From Sporosarcina trichiuri (GTDB lineage: Bacteria > Bacillota > Bacilli > Bacillales_A > Planococcaceae): a stretch of 64,000 nucleotides of DNA. Position 1 is the first letter of the stretch. Each line of letters begins with the position of its first letter. Below are positions 8,658 to 16,187 of this stretch, piece by piece. The notes below the pieces were generated by a model. That model ran no database searches. It worked only from the letters and a program-made list of their open reading frames with translations, and was not told where the DNA came from. Location: positions 124,001 to 188,000 of the forward strand of contig NZ_CP129119.1 in assembly GCF_030406775.1 (NCBI RefSeq). Direction: 5' to 3'. Made by a program: the position numbers and the translations under genes.

Positions 8658-8924
8658 TTACTTACTCGTATAGACGATCTTCTTGATGGTGTCAGCAGAC
8701 AGGTGATAGGCGGCCGCCAAGTCGCCGATCCGTTCACCTTCCGTGAATTGTCTCCGAATTTCGCGGTTCCGTTCATCCAGCGTGTGCCGGCTGCCGGAGG
8801 CGGTTCCCCAGCGCAACCGTTCCCCGCGTTGTTTCGGAATGTACAGCGTTTCTCCTTGGATATGTTGCTGAATGGCTGCTAGCAGTTCCTCCGGCAGTAC
8901 TTTTTTTGCGTTTACATAGTTCAC
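8658..8924 (-). CDS. CD3324-family small helix-turn-helix protein
   Basis: 88 residues beginning at GTG (AGGAG 9 bases upstream; the internal ATG is out of frame). The N-terminal block NAKKVLPEELLAAIQQHIQG and the YIPK element, followed by a resolvase-like helix-turn-helix (IRRQFTEGERIGDLAAAYHL then SADTIKKIV), match the small CD3324 family of Firmicutes. Its function is unknown; a DNA-binding role is suggested by the C-terminal helices. It is monocistronic with its own terminator. Confidence 0.78.
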   Translation of the reverse strand: MNYVNAKKVLPEELLAAIQQHIQGETLYIPKQRGERLRWGTASGSRHTLDERNREIRRQFTEGERIGDLAAAYHLSADTIKKIVYTSK

Positions 8925-9193
8925 GTTCGCTCGCTCCTTATTAGCGTAATGGAATAAGGGAGCAAAGCCGGGCTTTTAAAAAGCAGATTAGCGATAAAGC
9001 AGATCGGTCAGCCCCATGCAAAGTATCGCCTTTCCGTTTCCGGGCTTTGCATGAGTGCGTGCGGTATCAGACAATCGCAACGGATTCTCCAACGATATAC
9101 ACCTCCATGGGCTGAATGGACTGCCACCAGCCAACGTAATAGATTACAGTCTACCGAAATTCCTTATTGTACACAAGCTGCCAGTGATTCTGA
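8925..9193. other. Non-coding stretch with one inverted repeat
   Basis: No convincing gene is present. A 9-bp inverted repeat, CATGCAAAG/CTTTGCATG, spans 9015-9053 without a following T-run, so it is not an obvious terminator. The rest shows no similarity I can place. It lies in the rearranged patch just before the catalase fragment. Confidence 0.4.
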
Positions 9194-9196
9194 GGG

Positions 9197-9259
9197 GAGC
9201 TGCCGGTGAACCGTCCGATCGCCGATGTGCAGAATAACTACCGGGACAGTTACTCCAAG
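9197..9259 (+). pseudogene. katE: 63-bp fragment of a large-subunit catalase gene
   Basis: The translated segment ELPVNRPIADVQNNYRDSYS is the same as the catalase at 171-233 except for Phe to Tyr. At DNA level 6 of 63 bases differ, nearly all at synonymous positions. Homology stops abruptly on both sides. It is a relic, not an expressed gene. The synonymous differences indicate origin from a diverged functional allele rather than a recent copy of the local gene. Confidence 0.85.
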
Positions 9260-9272
9260 ATAGTAGAAGAAA

Positions 9273-9311
9273 ACAAGCGCCTATTTCCAATTGAAGGAAA
9301 TAGGCGCTTGT
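9273..9311 (-). terminator. Intrinsic terminator of the qox operon
   Basis: A 16-bp stem, ACAAGCGCCTATTTCC with its complement and a 7-base loop, lies about 30 bases past the qoxD stop, with TTTTCTTCT on the minus strand. Confidence 0.82.
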
Positions 9312-9342
9312 GAGTACATATGCCGCCTGCCGAACAGGAGGA

Positions 9343-9636
9343 TCATTTCACCATATATCCCCACTGCATCGCGAACAGGGTGCCGAAGATGGTGACCAGT
9401 CCGACGAACAGCGCATAGAGGATATTCATATACAGCGTTTTGCTTTCTGCATTCTCTTTCACGTGCATGAACAGGAACAGCTGGAGTCCGGCCTGAACAA
9501 GAGCCGTCACGACGAGGATCGTCATGCCGGCCGCAAAGGACAGGTCGAACAGAACAGCGACGAGCGCGATGAGGGACAGTAGAAGCGAAAACAGGAAGCC
9601 CATGACATGCTGGGCGGGAAATAACTGTTTCATCAT
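9343..9636 (-). CDS. qoxD: Cytochrome aa3 quinol oxidase subunit IV
   Basis: 97 residues with three transmembrane helices and the subunit IV segment LFLFMHVKENAESK before the last helix. It is the small accessory subunit of the heme-copper menaquinol oxidase, thought to help assemble or stabilise subunits I-III. It overlaps the end of qoxC by 4 bases, showing translational coupling. A defective copy of its 3' half lies at 7661-7833. Confidence 0.93.
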   Translation of the reverse strand: MMKQLFPAQHVMGFLFSLLLSLIALVAVLFDLSFAAGMTILVVTALVQAGLQLFLFMHVKENAESKTLYMNILYALFVGLVTIFGTLFAMQWGYMVK

Positions 9637-10232
9637 CCCATCAGTCCTTTCAGGTAGACGAAGCTGAAGATGAAAATCCAGACCACGTCCAGGAAGTGCC
9701 AGTACAGCGAGAAGATGAAGGATTTGTTCGCTGTTTCCGGTGTGAAGCCGCGTTTGGCGATCTGTACAATGATCGCGCCGCCCCAGAGCAGACCGAACGT
9801 GACGTGCAGTCCGTGTGTGCCGAGAAGGGTGAACAGGGCGGACAGGAAGCCGCTCGTCTGAATCGTCGCCCCTTCACTGACATAGGTGACGAATTCGTAC
9901 ACTTCCACGCCGAGGAAGCAGGCACCCAGCAGAAGGGTGATCCCGAAAAATGTCAGCATCGGCTTTTTCAGGCCGAGCCGCATGGCATGAATGGCAAGTC
10001 CGATCGTGAAACTGCTGGACAGCAGGAGGACCGTTTCGATCATGACCGGGCTGAGATGGAACAGATCGGTTGCGGAAGGGCCGACATTCGTATTGCTCTG
10101 CAGCGTGAAATATACGGCGAACAAGGTGGAGAACAGGGCGATTTCCGCCCCGAGGAAGATCCAGAATCCGAGGATCTTCATCTTGTTCTCATCGGTACTG
10201 TATTCCATCGGCACTGTGTGGTCAATTTTCAT
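9633..10232 (-). CDS. qoxC: Cytochrome aa3 quinol oxidase subunit III
   Basis: About 199 residues, five helices, with MKILGFWIFLGAEIALFSTL as the hallmark of the first helix and GLHVTFGLLWGG later. The start at MKIDHTVPMEYS is preferred because GAGGTGAAC lies 4 bases upstream; the longest open frame would begin 45 bases earlier inside qoxB. It overlaps the qoxB end by 11 bases. The subunit forms part of the membrane oxidase and is not directly redox-active. Confidence 0.93.
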   Translation of the reverse strand: MKIDHTVPMEYSTDENKMKILGFWIFLGAEIALFSTLFAVYFTLQSNTNVGPSATDLFHLSPVMIETVLLLSSSFTIGLAIHAMRLGLKKPMLTFFGITLLLGACFLGVEVYEFVTYVSEGATIQTSGFLSALFTLLGTHGLHVTFGLLWGGAIIVQIAKRGFTPETANKSFIFSLYWHFLDVVWIFIFSFVYLKGLMG

Positions 10233-12171
10233 GTCGTTCACCTCGATATGCATTTTCTGTCCGTTCAATTTCTTCAACAGAAATGTAGTGTCCGTGATCT
10301 TTTTCGAATGATCGGTGTGCCATCAGTGCGATGATGACCAATCCGGTGATGATGGCAGGAATCCACCAGCTGAAAACCATGAAGAAGCCCCAGAAGAAGA
10401 AGATGGCCCCCATGATAACCGGCATCCCGCTGTTATTCGGCATATGGATCGGTTCGTAAGCCGTATCCGCCAGTGGTTTGCCTTCTTTTTTCGCAAACCA
10501 GTAAGCATCCAGACGGTTGACTTTCGGGATGACCGCAAAGTTGTACTCCGGTACAGGACTGTGCGTACTCCATTCAAGCGAGCGTGCGTCCCAAGGATCT
10601 CCGTCCGTGTCGCGCGGCATGTAACGGGTGCTCCAGTAAATGTTGTACACCAGGAGGATGAATCCGATCGTCAGACCGACAGCTCCCACCATAGACAGCA
10701 TGTTAAGCGCACCGTACCCTGTGCTCTCCGAATAGGTGTACATCCGGCGAGTCATACCGTTCAGACCCAGCAGGAAGAGCGGGAAGAACGTGACATTGAA
10801 ACTGATGATGATGAACCAGAACGCCGATTTCCCCAGTTTTTCGTTGAGACGGAAGCCGAACACTTTCGGAAACCAGTAGTGGAATCCTGCGATGACCGCG
10901 AACACGGTACCCGGGATCAGCACATAGTGGAAGTGGGCGACCAGGAACATCGTATTATGATATTGATAATCGGCACTGGCCATGGCGAGCATGACGCCCG
11001 TCACACCGCCGATTGTGAAAATCGGGATGAACGCCAGAGAATAGAGCATCGGCGTCGTAAAGCTGATTTTCCCTTTCCGGAGGGTGAACAGCCAGTTGAA
11101 TATCTTGACACCGGTCGGTACGGCGATCGCCATCGTCGTGATGGAGAAGACGCTGTTGACCATGACGCCGTGACCCATTGTGTAGAAGTGGTGGGCCCAT
11201 ACGACGAACGACAGCAGGGAGATCGCTACCATACTGACGACCATCGACTTATAGCCGTACAGATTCTTACGTGCGAACGCTGAGATGATCTCGCTGTAGA
11301 TCCCGAATGCCGGCAGTACGACGATATAGACTTCAGGATGACCCCATACCCAGAACAGGTTGGCCCAGAGCATGTCCATCCCGCCGTTCTGCATGGCGAA
11401 GAACTGTGTTCCGAACTGGCGGTCGAGTGTCATCAGTGCAAGGGCAACCGTCAGGACAGGGAATGCGAAGACGATGATCACGTTTGTGATCAGTACCGAC
11501 CAAGTGAACATCGGCATCTTCATGAGCGTCATTCCCGGAGCGCGCATTTTCAGGATGGTCACGAGGAAGTTGATACCTGTCAATAGCGTACCGATCCCGG
11601 CAATCTGCAGGGCGATGGAGTAATAGTTGTTTCCTACCGTCGGACTGAACTCGAGGCTTGCCAGCGGGAAGTACGCAGACCAGCCTGCATCAGGCGATCC
11701 CCCGATGACGAACGATATGTTGAAGAGCATGGCTCCGGCGAAGAACAGCCAGAAGCTGACGGCGTTCAGCCGCGGGAAGGCGACGTCACGGGCACCGATC
11801 TGCAAAGGGATGACCACGTTCATCAGCCCGATGATGAACGGCATCGCCATGAAGAGGATCATGATGACCCCGTGTGTGGTGAAGATTTCGTTGTAATGCT
11901 GACCGTCGAGCAGTCCGTTGTCCGGAACTGCTGTCTGGGCCCGCATGAGCAGAGCATCGACGCCTCCGCGGAAGAGCATGAGGAGGGCGGCGAGAATATA
12001 CATGACACCGATTTTTTTATGGTCGACAGTGGTGAGCCAGTTGGTCCACAGCCAGTTCCACTTTTTAAAGTAGGTGAGCGCAATCGGAATCGCGAGTGAA
12101 ACGACGACAATACTTACCATTGCTGCGTAGATCATCGGCTCTCCGGTTACGAAAAATTCGTCCCATTTCAT
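10222..12171 (-). CDS. qoxB: Cytochrome aa3 quinol oxidase subunit I
   Basis: 649 residues, the catalytic heme-copper subunit. Visible family motifs include the WGHPEVY segment of the proton channel and CuB-Tyr region, WAHHFYTMGHG with the two CuB His ligands, and VAHFHYVLIPG with His ligands of the hemes. It reduces oxygen to water with electrons from menaquinol and pumps protons across the membrane. An ATG start near AGGAG is used. It is the second gene of qoxABCD. Confidence 0.95.
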   Translation of the reverse strand: MKWDEFFVTGEPMIYAAMVSIVVVSLAIPIALTYFKKWNWLWTNWLTTVDHKKIGVMYILAALLMLFRGGVDALLMRAQTAVPDNGLLDGQHYNEIFTTHGVIMILFMAMPFIIGLMNVVIPLQIGARDVAFPRLNAVSFWLFFAGAMLFNISFVIGGSPDAGWSAYFPLASLEFSPTVGNNYYSIALQIAGIGTLLTGINFLVTILKMRAPGMTLMKMPMFTWSVLITNVIIVFAFPVLTVALALMTLDRQFGTQFFAMQNGGMDMLWANLFWVWGHPEVYIVVLPAFGIYSEIISAFARKNLYGYKSMVVSMVAISLLSFVVWAHHFYTMGHGVMVNSVFSITTMAIAVPTGVKIFNWLFTLRKGKISFTTPMLYSLAFIPIFTIGGVTGVMLAMASADYQYHNTMFLVAHFHYVLIPGTVFAVIAGFHYWFPKVFGFRLNEKLGKSAFWFIIISFNVTFFPLFLLGLNGMTRRMYTYSESTGYGALNMLSMVGAVGLTIGFILLVYNIYWSTRYMPRDTDGDPWDARSLEWSTHSPVPEYNFAVIPKVNRLDAYWFAKKEGKPLADTAYEPIHMPNNSGMPVIMGAIFFFWGFFMVFSWWIPAIITGLVIIALMAHRSFEKDHGHYISVEEIERTENAYRGERHEN

Positions 12172-12231
12172 CGTGTTGTGCTCCTTTCGTCAGCTGGCAT
12201 TCCGTAGGGGACGTACATGCAGCAATTTTCC

Positions 12232-13152
12232 TTAATGAGCATCATGCTGTCCCTCCATATCCATGTCCATATCCATGTCGCTCTGGCCATCATTATCGGC
12301 TGATCCATGATGGTGTCCGCTATGTTCGCCTTCAGGTGCAGGACGGAATGACAGGTGGGTTGTAGAATACGTTTTCCGTCCGACATGTTCGGCTGCGAGC
12401 AGACTGTCGAACTCTTTCTCTGTAAGTGCAGGAGCAGTCGCTCTTACATCGGCGACCCATTCCTTGTAATCTTCGTCTGTCAGTGACTGAGCTTCGAATT
12501 CCATCTTGGCGAAACCTTCCCCGCTGAAGTTGGAGTTTTTCCCCATGAACGAGCCGGGTACATCAGCCGACATATGGATTTTTGTCACCATGTCGCTCAT
12601 TGCGTATTTCTGACCCGCGAGTTGCGGAATCCAGAAGCTTGTAATCGGTCCGTAAGAATAGAGACGGAACTCGATTGGGCGATTCGCCGGGAAATTCACA
12701 TAGTTGACCGTCTCGATTCCTTCCTCCGGATAGCTGAAATGCCATTTCCAGTTCGAAGACGATGCGTAGATCACTAATGGTTTCTGATCGGCATACACTT
12801 TCGACTTTTGTTCCACTGTGCTTGTTGTCGAGACTGTCACTACAGACAGGATGATGACAATGACCACAGGGATCGCTGTCCAGATGATTTCGAGCCACTT
12901 GTTGCCTTCTTCATGAGGCGGTTCGTACGAGTCATCCAGCTTGGAGGCGCGATACTTAAGCAGGACGACTGTGTAGAGTACGTAGACGACGAGCAAAATT
13001 CCCGCCATGATAACGATCGAAAACAGAATTGTGTTGGAAAGAGTCCGGGCTTGCGGACCTTTCGGGTCGAATATGAGCAGTGGGTTGTCACATCCGGCAA
13101 GCAAAGCAGCCGTCAGGGCAACGAGCAGAAATGCAATCCGCTTCTTTTTCAT
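12232..13152 (-). CDS. qoxA: Cytochrome aa3 quinol oxidase subunit II (lipoprotein)
   Basis: 306 residues. A lipoprotein signal with LLAGC places the N-terminus at Cys21, two transmembrane helices follow, then the extracellular cupredoxin domain (SYGPITSFWIPQLAGQKYAM). The CuA Cys-x3-Cys motif is missing, as expected for a quinol rather than cytochrome c oxidase. The C-terminal tail is unusual: a run of alternating Met and Asp (MDMDMDMDM) and His-rich flanks, encoded by a short internal DNA repeat near 12255-12285. It heads the qoxABCD operon with GGGAGGAG upstream of the start. Confidence 0.94.
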   Translation of the reverse strand: MKKKRIAFLLVALTAALLAGCDNPLLIFDPKGPQARTLSNTILFSIVIMAGILLVVYVLYTVVLLKYRASKLDDSYEPPHEEGNKWLEIIWTAIPVVIVIILSVVTVSTTSTVEQKSKVYADQKPLVIYASSSNWKWHFSYPEEGIETVNYVNFPANRPIEFRLYSYGPITSFWIPQLAGQKYAMSDMVTKIHMSADVPGSFMGKNSNFSGEGFAKMEFEAQSLTDEDYKEWVADVRATAPALTEKEFDSLLAAEHVGRKTYSTTHLSFRPAPEGEHSGHHHGSADNDGQSDMDMDMDMEGQHDAH

Positions 13153-13495
13153 ATCAGTACTCCTCCCGAGTAAAATAGTGAACTGCTTGTCTTTGTCTAT
13201 TTTAATCCTAAAATATTTAAAATAATGTATTAACTAAATATTTATGGATTAAATGAGGAAGAACGTTTGTGCGATACCCATCATAGAACGGCTTAATTGA
13301 AAATACAATGGCGAAACTGTGTCGTCAAAAAAGGTTCTTAATATGGGAGTTGGGATGAGCAGATTGCTTTTATCGCAGAGTCGGTAAGTGATAATATAAC
13401 TATGAATGTCACAGGTGAGATGTTAGAAAGATTAGGTTTTTTAGTTTAAGTTAAAAATCTGAGTGGGAAGGACTCTGTATATCGAGGAGATAACG
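13153..13495. other. AT-rich qox upstream region with an orphan reading-frame end
   Basis: The part next to qoxA (13153-13260) is AT-rich and must hold its promoter; a TAAAAT -10-like element is visible on the minus strand, but no confident -35. Further on, 13342-13449 on the plus strand gives an open stretch reading YGSWDEQIAFIAESVSDNIT and ending ERLGFLV before a stop. It looks like the tail of a lost gene; I cannot name the family. No start or ribosome-binding site is convincing. Confidence 0.4.
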
Positions 13496-13538
13496 AAAAA
13501 ACGTGCCGCCCCTGTTCTGCCGGGGCGGCACGTTTTTT
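13496..13538 (-). terminator. Intrinsic terminator of pbuE
   Basis: The stem AAAAAACGTGCCGCCCC pairs with its complement around an 8-base loop, with a T-run on both arms. It overlaps the last base of the pbuE stop codon. Confidence 0.85.
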
Positions 13539-14734
13539 CAATGCAATCTTTCATTCGCATGGGGAAGGGGGTTTTGACGGGATCGACGTGTCCGGACTGC
13601 CATCGAAAGGGAAATGGCGGCACACACGAAGGCGATGATGACAATCGATCCCCCGACCGCCGGCATGCTGGTCACACTGCCGGTATGGCTGAAGGCGATC
13701 CCGCCGATACCGGAGCCGAGTGCAATGCCGACTTGCAGCGCCGAGTTATTGAAACTTTGATGGATATCCGAGGATGCCGGATCGGTCTGGATGATGTAAT
13801 CCTGCTGCGCTGGTGCGAGCGCCCAGCTCAACGCTCCCCATGCCATCATGACGACGATGAAGACCGGCATGAAACTCGTAGAGACCGGCAGTATGAACAG
13901 ACTGACAGAAAAAGCGGCAAGGATGATCAGGATGCTCTTCTTCGAGCCGAGACGTGACGCAAGGCTGCCGCCGAACGCACCGCCTCCGACTGCTGCGATG
14001 CCGAATAGGAAGTAGAAGACACTGATCCAGGATGGGGCAAGATGCATCGTCGTCTCCAGGAACGGTGTGAAGTAGGCATACACGGTGTAATGCCCGGCCA
14101 GCATGAACATCGTCGCAAGATGCGCAAAGATGATTTTCTTATTGGCCAGCGCTTTCAGCTGCTCGGACAGCGGCTGCACTTCGCCCGCCGGAATCTTTTC
14201 AAAGAATTTGCTGATGAGCAGGATCGACCCGATCGTCAGGACAGCGATGCCGATGAAGACCGTCCGCCAGCCGAAAGCATTTGTAATGACGATACCGATC
14301 GGCACACCGAGTACGAGCGAGGAACTGACCCCCATATAGATATAGCCAAGCGCTTTTGCCCGTTTGCTCGGATGTGCAATGCGGGCCGTGATGGTCAGCG
14401 CCAAGACGATGACCAGCGCCGCACTGGCAGCCGTGATGACACGGGCAGTCATCATGATCGCAAAGTTCGGACTGAGGACGGTCATGACGTTGCCGGCAAA
14501 GAAGATGGCCAGGGTGATGATGAATAGCTGTTTACGTTCGAATTTTGCAGTGAGTGACAGCAGGACGGGCCCAGCGATTGCATAGACGAGCGCAAAAATC
14601 GTAATGAGCTGCCCGGCGGTTGCAATCGAGATGTCCAGATCATCTGCAATGGTCGGTAAAATACCGCCGACCACAAGCTCCACCAATCCGACTGTGATCG
14701 CGGAGATGGCTAATAGAAGTACACGAAAATCCAA
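13538..14734 (-). CDS. pbuE: Purine (adenine/hypoxanthine) efflux pump
   Basis: 398 residues, 12 transmembrane helices, major facilitator superfamily DHA1 type. It is closely similar over its whole length to B. subtilis PbuE: GLVELVVGGILPTIADDLDI at the N-terminus, IYMGVSSSLVLGVPIGI, MFMLAGHYTVYAYFTPFLE and SWALAPAQQDYIIQ. PbuE exports adenine and hypoxanthine. The upstream leader holds an adenine-type purine riboswitch with an overlapping terminator, the same arrangement as B. subtilis pbuE, so ligand binding should allow read-through and export. AGGAGG precedes the ATG by about 11 bases. It is monocistronic. Confidence 0.93.
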   Translation of the reverse strand: MDFRVLLLAISAITVGLVELVVGGILPTIADDLDISIATAGQLITIFALVYAIAGPVLLSLTAKFERKQLFIITLAIFFAGNVMTVLSPNFAIMMTARVITAASAALVIVLALTITARIAHPSKRAKALGYIYMGVSSSLVLGVPIGIVITNAFGWRTVFIGIAVLTIGSILLISKFFEKIPAGEVQPLSEQLKALANKKIIFAHLATMFMLAGHYTVYAYFTPFLETTMHLAPSWISVFYFLFGIAAVGGGAFGGSLASRLGSKKSILIILAAFSVSLFILPVSTSFMPVFIVVMMAWGALSWALAPAQQDYIIQTDPASSDIHQSFNNSALQVGIALGSGIGGIAFSHTGSVTSMPAVGGSIVIIAFVCAAISLSMAVRTRRSRQNPLPHANERLH

Positions 14735-14777
14735 CTAATCTCCTCCTAAGGCAAGGACCGGTCTGTTTTCTGAAAAT

Positions 14778-14819
14778 AAAAAAATCCCGATTACAAATAG
14801 AAATTTGTAATCAGGATTT
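14778..14819 (-). terminator. Riboswitch-controlled terminator of pbuE
   Basis: On the minus strand AAATCCTGATTACAAAT pairs with ATTTGTAATCGGGATTT around a 4-base loop and is followed by a U-run. Its 5' arm overlaps the 3' strands of aptamer helices P3 and P1, so aptamer closure and termination are mutually exclusive (an ON switch). Confidence 0.9.
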
Positions 14820-14869
14820 GACGGTTCCTGGTAGAGACCCTCGAACCATATTATCGAGGTTATACAGAT
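14803..14869 (-). promoter_or_regulatory. Adenine-type purine riboswitch aptamer
   Basis: The minus strand folds as a purine aptamer. P2 is CCUCGA/UCGAGG with the conserved loop UAAUAUGGU. J2/3 is GUCUCUACC. P3 is CAGGA/UCCUG. P1 is AUCUGUA/UACAAAU with one mismatch. The specificity base after P3 reads U in GAUUAC (C in guanine aptamers), predicting adenine binding. It precedes pbuE. Confidence 0.92.
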
Positions 14870-14898
14870 CGGCCTTATTTAAAATTTTTCTATTCCCT

Positions 14899-14927
14899 AC
14901 TATATCACAAGTAAGGCCAGATGGCAA
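14899..14927 (-). promoter_or_regulatory. Sigma-A promoter of the pbuE leader
   Basis: On the minus strand TTGCCA (14922-14927) and TATAGT (14899-14904) are separated by 17 bases. Transcription would start about 25 bases before the aptamer. Confidence 0.75.
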
Positions 14928-15019
14928 GCGAGCAATGCCGGAAAACAGATGGACCTCCGTTTACCGATGCAGACGGACGGGGAATAGATGACCAAACCAC
15001 AGGAGAAAGGGAGTCTTCG

Positions 15020-15469
15020 ATGAAACGAATTCTACAACTGACCGGTATCGGCATCGTCAGCGGGGCGGTACTCGCAGCGCTTATGCAGCTCATATATGAA
15101 CTGACTGGCAGTCAAGCATATGTCCTGCTCTACAACGTCGATTACTGGCCAATCATCCATGTCTTCCAGGATGTGCCCGGATTCGGCCTTGCTTTCCATT
15201 TTGTATTCTGCATTGCCAGTGTCGTTGGTCTGTATTACATATTGAAAGTTTTCGGAATGGAATATACACTGTGGCCTTACATCGCTGTCTATACGATCGG
15301 CAGCGGGATTTTGTACTTCCTTACACTGCTGACGGATCTGCCGCCGGCTGCAGATGATCCGATTGCCTGGGCTTACTGGACAGCCAGCCACTTCGTCTAC
15401 AGCCTGATTGTCGCGGAGATGATCATCCGGTTCGTCGGCAGGCGGGAACTTCATGCGAAAACCGTATGA
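15020..15469 (+). CDS. Conserved membrane protein of unknown function (149 aa)
   Basis: 149 residues with four predicted transmembrane helices: IGIVSGAVLAALMQLIYEL, GFGLAFHFVFCIASVVGLYY, YIAVYTIGSGILYFLTLLT and WTASHFVYSLIVAEMIIRF. The start is the ATG after AGGAGAAAGGGAG; an upstream in-frame extension lacks a ribosome-binding site and would overlap the pbuE promoter region. I do not recognise a named family. It may share a transcript with the following methyltransferase. Confidence 0.75.
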   Translation: MKRILQLTGIGIVSGAVLAALMQLIYELTGSQAYVLLYNVDYWPIIHVFQDVPGFGLAFHFVFCIASVVGLYYILKVFGMEYTLWPYIAVYTIGSGILYFLTLLTDLPPAADDPIAWAYWTASHFVYSLIVAEMIIRFVGRRELHAKTV

Positions 15470-15553
15470 ACCGCTTATTCTGTGCTTTCCATGGTACGAT
15501 ATCCATGAACGTCAAGGATCGTAAGGCAGGCATAGGAAAAGGAGAGAGGCTGG

Positions 15554-16183
15554 ATGGGGACATGGTTTCCGGCAATCTACGACACAGCGATGAAACCGCT
15601 GGAAGAAGGGGAATTCAAACGGATACGGAAACAACTCGTAACAGGAGCTGCCGGACGGGTACTTGAAATCGGATACGGGACAGGCGTGAATTTCCCTTTC
15701 TATAGAAGTGCCGTATCGGTTGATGCGATTGAACCCAATCCTTCGATGGCCGCGCGGGCTGAGAAGAAGCTGCAAGACGCCCGTGTGCCGATCCGGCTGT
15801 CTGCGGCATCTGCCGAGAAGCTGCCATTTCCGGATGACACGTTCGACACGGTCGTCGCGACGCTCGTATTCTGTACGATTCCGGACCCTGAAAAAGCCCT
15901 ACGGGAGATACAGCGCGTCAGCCGGCAGGGTGCCAAACTCCTGTTTTTCGAACACGTCCGGCTCCGGCAGCCGGTCCTGCGGAAACTCCAGGACTGGCTG
16001 AACCCGATGTGGAGCAGGGTCTGTGACGGCTGCCAGCTGAACCGTGACACACTCGGCTTGATCCGCAAGGTCGAAATTACAGTCGATCGCGTGGATGAGT
16101 ACTATGGCAAGCTGTTTCTCGCAATTGAAGGAAAAAACGGCAAGATGACTGCAGACAGAGTTTCACCTGAAGAAAGGCAGTGA
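15554..16183 (+). CDS. Class I SAM-dependent methyltransferase (UbiE/METTL7-like)
   Basis: 209 residues. Motif I is VLEIGYGTGVNFPFY, motif II is DAIEPNPSMAARA, then SAEKLPFPDDTFDTVVATLV and ALREIQRVSRQGAKLLFFEH complete a Rossmann methyltransferase fold of the Methyltransf_11 type. The C-terminal QDWLNPMWSRVCDGCQLNRD is typical of the METTL7-like subgroup. It has AAAGGAG upstream and lies 4 bases before another methyltransferase. The substrate is unknown. Confidence 0.85.
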   Translation: MGTWFPAIYDTAMKPLEEGEFKRIRKQLVTGAAGRVLEIGYGTGVNFPFYRSAVSVDAIEPNPSMAARAEKKLQDARVPIRLSAASAEKLPFPDDTFDTVVATLVFCTIPDPEKALREIQRVSRQGAKLLFFEHVRLRQPVLRKLQDWLNPMWSRVCDGCQLNRDTLGLIRKVEITVDRVDEYYGKLFLAIEGKNGKMTADRVSPEERQ

Positions 16184-16187
16184 GCAC

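Noticed and set aside
9055..9237. 60-codon frame over the catalase fragment
   Set aside because: No ribosome-binding site; it only partly overlaps the relic and is in a different frame from the catalase codons.
10315..11283. 322-codon plus-strand frame opposite qoxB
   Set aside because: Antisense shadow rich in Arg, Asp and His from reading the reverse of a membrane protein gene.
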